Shown piece by piece: positions 9,750 through 18,864 of a stretch of DNA of 64,000 bases. How positions within the stretch are numbered: position 1 is the stretch's first letter; each line of letters starts with the position of its first letter. The stretch comes from Mycoplasmatota bacterium. GTDB taxonomy: Bacteria; Bacillota_I; Bacilli_A; Haloplasmatales; Haloplasmataceae. Both the position numbers and the translations under genes were made by a program. Below the pieces are notes generated by a model. The model made no database searches. It saw nothing but the letters and a program-made list of their open reading frames with translations, and was not told the DNA's origin. Location of the stretch: positions 1,426,001 to 1,490,000 of the forward strand of contig CP074573.1 of assembly GCA_018394295.1 (NCBI GenBank), given 5' to 3'.

Positions 9750-9778
9750 ATTGTAGCACATCTAAAATCATTATACAA
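9750..9778 (-). promoter_or_regulatory. Sigma-A promoter of the cobalamin operon
   Basis: Minus strand TTGTAT, exactly 17 bases, then TACAAT with an upstream TG (extended -10). The predicted start, near 9743, coincides with the 5' edge of the riboswitch, which supports both calls. Confidence 0.7.
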
Positions 9779-9949
9779 GTGTTTTTATTATTTATTGTTA
9801 GAATATTTTTTTAACTAAAATTCTTTTAATAACTTTAAAAAATGAGGAAAAATTAAGTGATTTTAAATAACTAATACTAATTGTATATCCAATAATACAA
9901 CATAAAACTTTAATAAACCTTAGATTGACTGTACATTTTTAGTCAATTA

Positions 9950-10789
9950 TTATTCAGGAAATATTATGTGAATAGAATTATTTTCAACAAGACCAATTTC
10001 ATTCAGAAATTTCAAATGATAATAATCATCTTTGTTTAATAATTTTCTATTAACATAAGTAACATTATTTTCCTTTTCATATGTTTCCTTAATAATAACA
10101 TAATCTGTACTATCACTTAAAACTAATTCATCTATAATATTGTCCTCTTTTATAATCGTTGACTTAATGTATTCATCAGAATCATTGTATTCCTTGACCT
10201 CAACTGTTTTCAATACATCAATTGACTCAAAAGTTATTTCAAGTTTGATTGTTGCAATTTCACCAGATTCATACTCACCTGATTCAGTAATGGTTTGTGT
10301 TAAAGAAGTAAGCCTAGATAATTGTAATCCACTTAATTTTTTAACTTTAGTCTTAGATCCATCTTCGGTAGTAAAGATAACTTTGGGATAAACAATAATA
10401 CCATTAAGTTTTTCCCCATAATATACAGTCCCATTAGAACTATATTCAAGCGTTGTATTCTCTAAAATACCATTTTCATAGTTTACATTATTATGGAAAG
10501 TGAATGGTCCTGTAAAGCTTTTCCCGTAATTAGAACATGTAACTTTTTTTGATAATGATTCTCCTTCACAATTATAACTCCACGAAATATACTCACTCAT
10601 ATCAGTTGGATTTGAATAATTATTATCAAAAACAAAATCATACTTTACTTTTACTGGTATATAAAATTCTTTCTCATTATTATCATTGATTATATTATCA
10701 TTATTCACTTTACTTTCTGTTACTAGTTGGCAACCAGACAACAAAATAGTAATCATTACAATAATAACTAAATTTAGTATTTTTTTCAT
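9950..10789 (-). CDS. Hypothetical lipoprotein
   Basis: 279 aa. Signal peptide KKILNLVIIVMITILLSGCQ with lipobox LSGC. The mature part is polar and Asn/Ser/Thr rich with alternating beta-type patterns; no family is recognised. I chose the ATG at 10789, which has AGGAGAG eight bases upstream; a longer frame from 10807 would place the ribosome site inside the coding sequence. Monocistronic in appearance; a weak hairpin (TTGACT / AGTCAA, 9925-9947) follows without a strong T-run. A 72-nt inverted-repeat element lies about 80-150 bases upstream. Confidence 0.65.
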   Translation of the reverse strand: MKKILNLVIIVMITILLSGCQLVTESKVNNDNIINDNNEKEFYIPVKVKYDFVFDNNYSNPTDMSEYISWSYNCEGESLSKKVTCSNYGKSFTGPFTFHNNVNYENGILENTTLEYSSNGTVYYGEKLNGIIVYPKVIFTTEDGSKTKVKKLSGLQLSRLTSLTQTITESGEYESGEIATIKLEITFESIDVLKTVEVKEYNDSDEYIKSTIIKEDNIIDELVLSDSTDYVIIKETYEKENNVTYVNRKLLNKDDYYHLKFLNEIGLVENNSIHIIFPE

Positions 10790-10865
10790 CAAACATCTCT
10801 CCTTCATAATAATACTCTCCCCTAGCTTACGGTTAAGGTGTTTACATATTTTATCTAATGTGTCA

Positions 10866-10937
10866 TGATGTTTCTGCTTTCATTCCATCCAAGGTCCAAA
10901 TGACCTCATCATACTTAGTCCTTTCCAAGAAACATCA
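10866..10937 (-). ncRNA. Unassigned structured leader element (10-bp closing stem)
   Basis: A perfect 10-bp inverted repeat (TGATGTTTCT / AGAAACATCA) encloses a 52-nt interior that contains a second hairpin AGGTC-CAAAT-GACCT. On the minus strand it lies in the leader of the lipoprotein gene at 9950-10789. It has no T-run and matches no riboswitch consensus that I can recall. It could be a leader RNA, a DNA operator or chance; the strand is assumed from the neighbour. Confidence 0.35.
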
Positions 10938-11099
10938 CTATATCTCTTTTCTATCTCGTTTAACAAACTTAAAACTTATATATTAATTCAAAAAATTAAT
11001 TCTAATTGATTTTAATCCCCAATCAAAATAATAGTGTATATCTATCCACTTAGACCATTATTACAACATAAACAAAAATAATTTAAAACAATATTGCAC

Positions 11100-11396
11100 T
11101 TAAAGTATTTCATAAGTTATATCATGATAATTTAATAGTTTAAATAAACTTTTTTCAAATGATTTTGTTACACCATAAACTCCACTAGACCCAACAATAC
11201 TTGTTACACAATGAGTTTCCATATTTGTTATTACCATTGAAAGTGAGGCTATACCATTACATCTAAAAAAGTATTTCGCAACTACAATAAAAATAGTATT
11301 TTCATTTATTTTTTCTTTATGGATAATATTGTAGCTATAATAATTTAATACTTCTTCAACAAATGTTTCATAATTTTCATTAACAATTACTTTCAT
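11100..11396 (-). CDS. Hypothetical small protein (possibly DUF6054-like)
   Basis: 98 aa, soluble, no signal peptide. The central KYFFRCNGIASLSMVITNME and the following glycine-containing block SIVGSSGVYGV loosely recall the small DUF6054 family, but I cannot confirm this by eye. ATG at 11396 has GGAGAGG upstream and is preferred over the GTG two codons earlier. Single gene on the minus strand between two lipoprotein or membrane-protein genes. Confidence 0.5.
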   Translation of the reverse strand: MKVIVNENYETFVEEVLNYYSYNIIHKEKINENTIFIVVAKYFFRCNGIASLSMVITNMETHCVTSIVGSSGVYGVTKSFEKSLFKLLNYHDITYEIL

Positions 11397-11484
11397 AAGC
11401 ACCTCTCCATTTCTACTTTTATTATATATATAAATAAGTTTTGGTTATCCTGAATATCAATAAGAAAATATTTTTACTATACAT

Positions 11485-12059
11485 TTAATCATTTGTATAT
11501 CCTTCAAGCCATTCTATCGATGTATTTAGGACGATTTGCCCACGTAGAGAGTCAACATTAGTGTCACTAAAATACATATAACGAATCTTTTTAACTTCAT
11601 CATTGTAACAAATTACTGCAAAATGATCTTTGTAATCTGTAAACTCATTATCCTCATTGCTTATGATAAATATTTTATAACCATAAAATTCTTGATTATC
11701 ATAATACTCGTATTTAGATAATAACTCTTCTTTTTTTTCTTCATATATACTATCACTATAATTTACATCTAAATAAAAAATTATAGAAAATTTTTTTAAA
11801 GCGAATTTTTTCTGGTATTATCAATATAATTAAAGCTAATGGACTCATAATTTGATAATGTTTCATAATCAGGGAAAAATAAGGCAGCATTATCACCACT
11901 ATTATAATTAACATAATTTTTTTCTACAAAATCATTTAAATCATGACGTTCTACTCCATCCCAACCCCACCATTGCCACATCGCAAATATGAAATATCCA
12001 ACATACAAAAACACAAGAACTAATAATATAATTATTGTTATCCCTAAAACTTTTTTCAT
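11485..12059 (-). pseudogene. Frameshifted membrane-anchored hypothetical protein
   Basis: The upstream part encodes a signal-anchor helix (VLGITIIILLVLVFLYVGYF) and about 60 further residues, stopping at 11796. Adding one base to the six-T run at 11806-11811 joins it to a second open frame that continues to a TAA at 11485, encoding KFALKKFSIIFYLDVNYSDS and ending IEWLEGYTND. The joined product would be about 190 aa. A single-base slip in a homopolymer is either a real inactivation, a phase switch or a sequencing error. GGGGGTAAC ribosome site. Family unknown. Confidence 0.6.
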
Positions 12060-12205
12060 TGTTACCCCCTCGCTTTAACTATCTTAAGTTTATATATATA
12101 ATAACATAAATAAAAAGATTTAATCTACTTATACTTATTCATTTTTGAAGATTATATAAAAAAAGACTTCAACAACATATTTTATTGCTTTACCATCATC
12201 ATTTG

Positions 12206-12247
12206 AAAAAAAATCCAAAGAATAGACTAATGTCTAACTTTGGATTT
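12206..12247 (-). terminator. Intrinsic terminator after the amino-acid permease
   Basis: Minus strand AAATCCAAAG / CTTTGGATTT stem with a 17-nt loop, followed by eight T. It lies about 50 bases past the permease stop. Confidence 0.8.
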
Positions 12248-12300
12248 TATTTCATCATATAAATATATATTTTCAATAAACTATAATAATAATTTAGATT

Positions 12301-13668
12301 TTATATTTCCTCTACATTATTTTTTCTATAGAAAAATATCCCTATTAGCATTCCTACAACTGAAATAGTTACATCAATTACAGCACTCTCCTTCGATAAA
12401 CCTCCATAAACTATTATAAACGAACCAATAAGTGCGAATGTAGGGAATATGAACCTTTTTACAAATCCTAGATTTTTAAATGTTACCATAACCCATATAT
12501 AAATAAACATATATGCAAAGTATATTAATACTATTGGTAATTCTGATATATCAATAAATTTTCCATTCCACCATCCTTCAAAACTTCCACACCAAACAAG
12601 TAAAAACGTTAAAGCAAAGACTAAGCCATACATCACAGAACCTAAAGGCATGTTGGTACGCTTATTAACTTTCGAAAGAAATTTAGGAAATGGTCCTTGA
12701 CCACGGACCGCAAGTGAATATGGAGTTCTTATAGAAGCTATAGCTAAACCATTTAAGGTACCTAAACAAGAGATAATCACAAAAATAGTAAGAATAGTAC
12801 CACCAAATTTACCAAAAAGAATATTAGCAGCAATAGATACAGCACCATGTCCTTCAGCTATTATTGTACTAGTAGGTAATATACTAGCTATACCAATAAA
12901 ATATATTACATAAACAATAAATACTATTATCGTTCCTAATGCTAAAGCTTTTGGTAAATTCTTTTTAGAATCAATTATTTCATCATTAATTGTAGTTGCA
13001 ACAATCCATCCTTCATAAGCAAATGCAGTTGCTACTACTGCAGTTGTAAATGATCCTATTGAATTAGAAAATGATTTCCCTGCTTCAACAAAATTTTCAA
13101 CAACCACACCGTTTATTAGTCCATAGAAAGTTCCGACTATCGCAATCAAAACAAGAGGTATTAATTTTATAACTGTAGTAGAGACTTGAATAAATCCTGC
13201 TAATTTTGGACCAATGAAATTTATTATAAATGCTACTGTTATATATACTACAGCAATTAACCAATGTTCTATACTATTAACAATTTCATCAGCTGATCTC
13301 GTATTTCCATAAATTAATAGAACAGTGTACATAGAACTTACCCATCCTAAAACGGCAGTAAGTGGGAAATAATAAAGTAACCCTTTAAACCAACCCATCA
13401 TATATCCAGCTAATTTACCATAAGCTTCTTCTGTATAATCAACAATACCATTAACTTTTTCAATTCTATTTGCAACTTCTGCAAAAACCAGTGCTCCAAA
13501 GATCATCGCAAAAGCTCCTACAATCCATGCTAATAAACTTAATAATAGATTGCCACCAGATCTTTCTAGTACATCAGGAGCCTTAAAAAACACACCAGAC
13601 CCTATTACTATACCAACAACCATAGCAACGGCTGTCCAAAAACCATATTTCTTTTTAAGTGTATCCAT
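12301..13668 (-). CDS. APC-family amino-acid permease
   Basis: 455-aa integral membrane protein with about 12 hydrophobic helices. The N-terminal GIVIGSGVFFKAPDVLERSG is the glycine-rich substrate-binding helix of the amino acid-polyamine-organocation superfamily, closest in pattern to the L-amino-acid exchanger (SteT/LAT) branch. It likely exchanges or imports neutral amino acids at the cytoplasmic membrane; the substrate cannot be read from sequence. AAGGAGATGAG ribosome site seven bases before the ATG. A perfect TTGACA -35 element lies at 13718-13723 on the minus strand, though the matching -10 is weak. Monocistronic with its own terminator. Confidence 0.9.
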   Translation of the reverse strand: MDTLKKKYGFWTAVAMVVGIVIGSGVFFKAPDVLERSGGNLLLSLLAWIVGAFAMIFGALVFAEVANRIEKVNGIVDYTEEAYGKLAGYMMGWFKGLLYYFPLTAVLGWVSSMYTVLLIYGNTRSADEIVNSIEHWLIAVVYITVAFIINFIGPKLAGFIQVSTTVIKLIPLVLIAIVGTFYGLINGVVVENFVEAGKSFSNSIGSFTTAVVATAFAYEGWIVATTINDEIIDSKKNLPKALALGTIIVFIVYVIYFIGIASILPTSTIIAEGHGAVSIAANILFGKFGGTILTIFVIISCLGTLNGLAIASIRTPYSLAVRGQGPFPKFLSKVNKRTNMPLGSVMYGLVFALTFLLVWCGSFEGWWNGKFIDISELPIVLIYFAYMFIYIWVMVTFKNLGFVKRFIFPTFALIGSFIIVYGGLSKESAVIDVTISVVGMLIGIFFYRKNNVEEI

Positions 13669-14137
13669 TTTCTCATCTCCTTGTAAAAAGTATATTTACT
13701 ATCATATAATAATGGTTTGTCAACAGCAATAACTTTATTTATGAAAACGTTATAAATTAAATAGAAAAATATGTTAATTTTTAAAGATGAAATGTTTATT
13801 TCATAAAAAAATACACTCATTTGTACCTAGAGTATTTTTGGGTGTACTTTTCCCCTTTGCTGAGTGCATTATTTACCATACTTGTATTTGCTGGTGGAGA
13901 TTCCTATGTACCTGAACATTAAAAAAAACCCCATTTTACAGGACTTTTGATAAAATGTACAATTGTACTACATTTTGAGTTCTAATATGTATCGGCACTA
14001 CAATTATAAGATATATTCACAGGTCTTACAAATTTTTTAAAAGAGTAAACAAATACGGACCATGATTTAGCTTGTGAAATAATTATTGCTTTTTTCTTAT
14101 ACAATTGCAAGGTGTTTGACTATGAAACTAATTTTTG
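13669..14137. other. Intergenic stretch with palindromes, no gene found
   Basis: Besides the permease promoter, this stretch holds a nested palindrome: GTACAATTGTAC at 13957-13968 inside AAAATGTA / TACATTTT. It also holds an imperfect hairpin near 13808-13850. No frame has both a plausible start and a ribosome site. It may contain debris of whatever truncated the small gene at 14138-14233. Confidence 0.4.
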
Positions 14138-14233
14138 CTACTCTTTTAGTGAACCTGAAGCCAAAACAAATTTTTTTATGAAATTTATATCTTCATTTTC
14201 CAAATTAGATATCCAAATCGACAAACAATCCAT
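14138..14233 (-). pseudogene. Truncated DUF2089-like small protein
   Basis: 31 codons from an ATG at 14233 with a good GAGGGTG ribosome site. The product ends NLENEDINFIKKFVLASGSL then KE and a stop. The pattern ED-FI-FVLASGSLKE is the start of the DUF2089-type helix-turn-helix core, which normally continues with a YGVSYPTVR-like helix; here a stop comes straight after LKE. I infer a gene cut off at its 3' end. Family recognition is from memory of the motif and needs a profile search. Confidence 0.45.
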
Positions 14234-14326
14234 GCTAACACCCTCTTTCTTAAAGTTGATTTTAATTTTTTCTTTAATAAAATTATTAAAACCTTTAATA
14301 TTGTTAAAGTCAAGGGTTAATCTTAT

Positions 14327-14354
14327 CAAAAAAACAGGCTACCGAAGTAACCTG
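14327..14354 (-). terminator. Intrinsic terminator with UUCG loop
   Basis: Minus strand CAGGTTAC-TTCG-GTAGCCTG followed by eight T, just past the ABC permease stop at 14377. The stable UUCG tetraloop makes this a strong terminator. Confidence 0.92.
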
Positions 14355-14376
14355 CTAACTCTAATCTATTCATTCT

Positions 14377-16665
14377 TTATGTTTTAAGCGCATCGGAAAT
14401 TGAATCATTAGCAATTGATTTATATGCTTTATAAGTCACTACCGAAATTAGTAATAACATCAAAGGTACAGACAATATTGACAACTCTTGAAAATTCCAG
14501 AAAAAATGAGTATTTTCTTTCATTAAAGAAAGTGTTACTGTTTTTCCTACAAAATATCCTAAAGGAACTCCAATTACTGTACTTGCTAAAACATAAAAGA
14601 TATTTTCATACATTATAAACTTAAACAATTGCTTATCTGTAGTTCCAATACATCTATATAATGCAATTGTTTTCTTCCTTGTTATTATTGAAGTAAATAA
14701 ATTGTTTATTATTACTGTTAAACTTAACAATGATATAACAGTTATAAATGCATAAAACCCAAACATTATTAGATACAATTCTTTTTTTACTTCAACTTTT
14801 GTTTCATTCACAGTCGAAACATCGATGTCCTTATACTTACTTTTTAGTGATTCTGCTAATTTATCAATTGATCCATTTGTTTTGACTGTAATAGCAACTA
14901 TATCACCTTCTTGACTTATTGTTTTTGTGGAAGTTATCGCTACAAACTGTTCTTCCTGATGTTCGTAAAAATTAAACATACTATTAAAACTGTGAAATAC
15001 ATTATCTACATTCATCTGAGTTCCATCCACAATTAGTGGAATTTTATCTTGCTTAAAGACTTTCTTTACACCATCTTTTAAGTAGACTAAATCCCTAATA
15101 ACAATTTGATTTTTATCTAAATCATATCTTTCTATTGCTTCAGTTTTAAAATAATCATCTATAATAAACATATCAATTACTACGTTTCCGTCAACATCAC
15201 GTGTAATCACATCTTTTACATTTTTATCTTTAATGTTGTTTTCAATATATTCATTTGGAATTTTAATTTTAGTTCTATTTAAAATACCTATTTTTTCAAT
15301 AAAATCATTAGATTTCATATCATCTAATAATTCTTCCGAAATACTTCCTGTAACTAACAAATCACCAACATGGAGTCTTTCTGATAAAACATCTGCACTC
15401 ATACTATTAAAGAAACTAGAAAAACCTATAAATAAAGCTATTGAAATTGAAATTAACACTATTGAAAGTATTGTCCTAAGTTTATTATTCACCAAATTAA
15501 GATACGATAAATTAACAATTGGATTTTTAAATAACCTGGTTTTATTTTTAGTAATCTTCTTACTTCCAGCAAAATTAGTTGATTCAACTAATGCAACTTT
15601 AGTGCTTTTTCTAAAGGCAATAACCACTGACCATCTAATACTTGCATAAACAACTAGTAAGCTAAATAAGAGTCCTATTAATGCTAACTTCAACACATCA
15701 TCAAGTAAAAATATCTTTATGTTTAATTGTGCTAAAAATGAATTACCTTTCATTTTGGACTGAATCAAAATAAATAGAGCACAAATTAAAGTACTTAAAA
15801 CCGTTCCAAATCCAACACCTTTTAAGTAAAAATCACCAATTTCCTTATAGAAAATACTTTTTAACTGTTTCTTTGTTGCTCCAACTGATTTTAATAAACC
15901 TATGGTTCTTATTCTTTCATATAATGAGTTACTATAAATACTTGTAATTGATGCAACCGCTAATATTACAACCATTACTCCCACAACAAGAAAACCAATC
16001 AATGATTCACCTGTAACAGCTAAATTAGATGTAGTACCTAAAGAATAAACATCATAATCAATTAATTTTGCAATCGCAAACATATTTTCCTCATTAGATC
16101 TAGTTAACTCAATTAAAATATTAACTCTATCACTAGTATAAAATTCGCTATTTACATAAATGTTACATCTTTCAATTTCAGGAAATTTAGAATCAGTTAT
16201 AACACCAGTGATTTCCATTTGTTTTATCCCAGTTTCAGTAATTATTTCAATAGTATCTCCTAAACTGTAATCATATTTTTCTAAAAACTTATTATTAACA
16301 ATAATTTCGTTTTCAGTTGGAAAACTACCTATCTTCATATCTCTATGAAAGGCATCTAGGTATTCGCTATTTATTGCTTCTACTCTTTCTTTTTCAAAAG
16401 AGCCAATAACACTAATTTCACTATAATTTTTAGTCAAATCACTGTTTTTCACTATATCACTATCTGATTTATCAAGGTTAAAAAACTCAATATCAAACTT
16501 ACCATAATATATATCATCATACTTATAGTGATCACTTAACATTGATATCATAAGAAATAAACCAACAATCATCATCGTAATAGCTAAAGAGATAACGGAT
16601 ACAATTAGTCTACCTCTTACTTTATTATGTTCAGAGTATCTTTTTCCTAATTTCTTTGTGATCAT
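14377..16665 (-). CDS. ABC transporter permease, FtsX/MacB type
   Basis: 762-aa membrane subunit of an ABC exporter. One helix near residues 20-45 is followed by an extracytoplasmic MacB-like domain (about 45-205). A first FtsX core has three helices (about 215-360, with RIRTIGLLKSVGATKKQLKS between helices). A second half has a helix near 400, another outside domain and a final FtsX core (about 640-755, with KKTIALYRCIGTTDKQLFKF). Two GATxKQL-type coupling motifs match the duplicated permease of antimicrobial-peptide or lipoprotein exporters; it is longer than BceB-type permeases. The ATG overlaps the ATPase stop by 4 bp. Likely works with the two-component system now on the other side of the IS110 element. 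Confidence 0.88.
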   Translation of the reverse strand: MITKKLGKRYSEHNKVRGRLIVSVISLAITMMIVGLFLMISMLSDHYKYDDIYYGKFDIEFFNLDKSDSDIVKNSDLTKNYSEISVIGSFEKERVEAINSEYLDAFHRDMKIGSFPTENEIIVNNKFLEKYDYSLGDTIEIITETGIKQMEITGVITDSKFPEIERCNIYVNSEFYTSDRVNILIELTRSNEENMFAIAKLIDYDVYSLGTTSNLAVTGESLIGFLVVGVMVVILAVASITSIYSNSLYERIRTIGLLKSVGATKKQLKSIFYKEIGDFYLKGVGFGTVLSTLICALFILIQSKMKGNSFLAQLNIKIFLLDDVLKLALIGLLFSLLVVYASIRWSVVIAFRKSTKVALVESTNFAGSKKITKNKTRLFKNPIVNLSYLNLVNNKLRTILSIVLISISIALFIGFSSFFNSMSADVLSERLHVGDLLVTGSISEELLDDMKSNDFIEKIGILNRTKIKIPNEYIENNIKDKNVKDVITRDVDGNVVIDMFIIDDYFKTEAIERYDLDKNQIVIRDLVYLKDGVKKVFKQDKIPLIVDGTQMNVDNVFHSFNSMFNFYEHQEEQFVAITSTKTISQEGDIVAITVKTNGSIDKLAESLKSKYKDIDVSTVNETKVEVKKELYLIMFGFYAFITVISLLSLTVIINNLFTSIITRKKTIALYRCIGTTDKQLFKFIMYENIFYVLASTVIGVPLGYFVGKTVTLSLMKENTHFFWNFQELSILSVPLMLLLISVVTYKAYKSIANDSISDALKT

Positions 16666-17336
16666 GATGTTACCTCAATTAAAACGCCATCTTTCATTTT
16701 AAATAGTCTGTCACTTAACTGGCTAATTTCTTCACTATGTGTAATTAAAATCAAAGTTGCTCCAAATTTCAAAACACATTCTTTTAATAAGTGCATCACT
16801 TCATCACTATTTGAACTATCTAAATTCCCTGTTGGTTCATCAGCCAAAATAATCGATGGATTTGATGCAACTGCTCTAGCAATTGCTACACGTTGTTGTT
16901 GACCACCTGATAAGGCACTTGGCAAATGATTAACTCTATCTTCTAACCTTAAAGCTTTGATAATTTCATTAATACTTTTTTTATCTACTGTTCTTCCATC
17001 CAGTTCAATAGGCAACACAATATTTTCCCAAACATTTAATAACGGTACAAGATTGTATTGTTGGAATACATACCCTATTTTTCTTCTACGAAAAATTGTT
17101 TTTTTATTTTCTGATAAATTAGTTATATTTTCACCATCAATAATAATATCTCCCTTTGTTTCTTTGTCTACACAACCAATTAAATTTAGAAGTGTTGATT
17201 TTCCTGAACCACTCTCACCTACAACAGTAATGAATTCACCTTTATTAACTGTGAACGATACATTATCTACTGCTTTAACTTGAGTATTGTTCTCACCATA
17301 ATACTTGCATAAATTATTTACTTTTAAAATTTCCAT
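16662..17336 (-). CDS. ABC transporter ATP-binding protein, MacB/LolD type
   Basis: 224-aa ATPase with Walker A GESGSGKST, Q-loop FQQYNLVP, signature SALSGGQQQRVAIARA and Walker B IILADEPTGNLD, all typical of the MacB/LolD/Bce subclass. The ATG at 17336 has GAGGTGATT ten bases upstream; a longer frame from 17405 runs through the promoter region and is rejected. First gene of a two-gene operon with the FtsX permease, with an AT-rich promoter likely around 17350-17390. Exports peptides or lipids, or serves antibiotic resistance; substrate unknown. Confidence 0.93.
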   Translation of the reverse strand: MEILKVNNLCKYYGENNTQVKAVDNVSFTVNKGEFITVVGESGSGKSTLLNLIGCVDKETKGDIIIDGENITNLSENKKTIFRRRKIGYVFQQYNLVPLLNVWENIVLPIELDGRTVDKKSINEIIKALRLEDRVNHLPSALSGGQQQRVAIARAVASNPSIILADEPTGNLDSSNSDEVMHLLKECVLKFGATLILITHSEEISQLSDRLFKMKDGVLIEVTS

Positions 17337-17490
17337 ATAATCACCTCGTATAATATAGATATTAATTAAATTAAAACAAATTATAATTTTTCTATAGTTA
17401 ATCAACCTTATTTAATACATTGATTTTAGTATGAATGGATTAAAAATGGTTGTTTAGCTAACAATCATTTGAGATAATATTCTCGTATAA

Positions 17491-17652
17491 GATAGAGGTT
17501 ATATTAACTCACCTGAGACTTAGATCTCGTAATTGAGACTGATACCTCTACTTTATGAGATATTACGAATGAGCTGGATGATGAATAGTTTTACTATTTC
17601 ATCGATTATCGAACGAGGATGTAACTTATAAAGTAAAGAGGAATGCTCTATC
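17491..17652 (+). ncRNA. Putative IS110 bridge RNA in the left end
   Basis: IS110-group elements encode a bridge RNA between the left end and the transposase gene. This leader folds accordingly. GATAGAG (17491-17497) pairs with CTCTATC (17646-17652). TACTTTAT (17549-17556) pairs with ATAAAGTA (17628-17635) and the stem extends through CCTC/GAGG. A terminal hairpin GATGAATAG / CTATTTCATC (17580-17603) caps it with unpaired loops on both sides. A 5' stem-loop uses AGAGGT / ACCTCT (17494-17549). The segment ACGAGGAT (17613-17620) can pair with ATTCTCGT (17479-17486) at the proposed left end, as expected of a donor guide. Limits and guide assignment are inference. Confidence 0.6.
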
Positions 17653-17682
17653 TATAAAATTTAATGAAATTAGGTGGTACTT

Positions 17683-18864
17683 ATGTATTATGTAGGTACT
17701 GATATAGGTAAAAGATATCATGAAGCATCAATTGTTGATCATTTAAGTAATCAAGTTAGTAATAAATCATTAAAGTTCCCTAATTCACATACCGGCGGAA
17801 ATAAACTTATTGAATTTATAAGATTTCATACCAACGATAGTACTGATGTAATTATTGGTATTGAATCAACAGGTCATTATTGGTTAGCACTTCATTCATT
17901 TTTGAAAAATTATAATTATTCAATAAACGTTATAAATCCAATACAAACCGATACATTCCGAAATTTCAATATTCGTAAGACAAAGAATGATTCAATAGAT
18001 TCAGTTCTTATCGCTCAAACCGTTAGATTTGGTAATTTTAAAGAAACTAAATTAGCTGATGAAAAAATCATTGCCTTAAAGAACTTAACTCGCTTTAGAT
18101 TTGAATTAGTTGATACTATCTCTGATTATAAACGCAAAGTAATTGCCTTATTAGATCAAGTATTTCCAGAATATGAGAAACTTTTCTCAGACATGTTTGG
18201 AGTAACTTCTAAACAATTATTGCTTGATTTAACCACCCCAGAAGAATTTTTGAATATAGATATTAAAACATTAACAGACAAGCTCTATTCACTAAGTAGA
18301 GGTAGATTAGGTGTTGATAAAGCCTTAAAGATTAAAGATTTCGCTTCAAATTCATTTGGAATTAAATACGCTGTAGACTCATTTACTTTCCAAATAAGAT
18401 CTTTGGTGGACCAAATAAATCATATGGAAGAAAAGTTGAAAGAATTAGAAGAATATATATCTTCAATCTATAATGAACTTGATTGTCATCTTCACACTAT
18501 ACCAGGAATAGGACAAATTTTAGGAGCATCTATTCTTAGTGAAATAGGAGATATTAATAGATATAATAGTGCTTCCCAAATTGTAGCTTTTGCTGGCATA
18601 GACCCTTCTGTCATTCAGTCTGGACAGTTCACAGGAACCAAGAATAGAATGTCTAAACGAAGTTCTCCATACCTGAGAAGAGCTATTTGGTTGGGAGCTA
18701 CTATGTCATCATTACATGATCCATTAATGTCTAAATATTACAACCAGAAACGTCAAGAAGGTAAAGCACATGGTACCGCAATTGGAGCATGCACAAGAAA
18801 ACTTACACATATTATTTATGCAGTACTTAGAGATAACACAGCATATATACCTGTTGAAAACTAA
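17683..18864 (+). CDS. IS110-family transposase (bridge-RNA-guided recombinase)
   Basis: 393 aa. The N-terminal RuvC-like DEDD domain shows D in YVGTDIGKRYHEA, E in IGIESTGHYW and D in TKNDSIDSVLIAQ. A coiled segment is followed by the C-terminal IS116/IS110/IS902 domain with TIPGIGQILGASILSEIGDI and SPYLRRAIWLGATMS, containing the serine-type Tnp domain. The ATG at 17683 has AGGTGG six bases upstream and is preferred over the GTG three codons earlier. Full length and intact, so probably active. It inserts by exchange at a core dinucleotide chosen by its bridge RNA. Confidence 0.95.
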   Translation: MYYVGTDIGKRYHEASIVDHLSNQVSNKSLKFPNSHTGGNKLIEFIRFHTNDSTDVIIGIESTGHYWLALHSFLKNYNYSINVINPIQTDTFRNFNIRKTKNDSIDSVLIAQTVRFGNFKETKLADEKIIALKNLTRFRFELVDTISDYKRKVIALLDQVFPEYEKLFSDMFGVTSKQLLLDLTTPEEFLNIDIKTLTDKLYSLSRGRLGVDKALKIKDFASNSFGIKYAVDSFTFQIRSLVDQINHMEEKLKELEEYISSIYNELDCHLHTIPGIGQILGASILSEIGDINRYNSASQIVAFAGIDPSVIQSGQFTGTKNRMSKRSSPYLRRAIWLGATMSSLHDPLMSKYYNQKRQEGKAHGTAIGACTRKLTHIIYAVLRDNTAYIPVEN

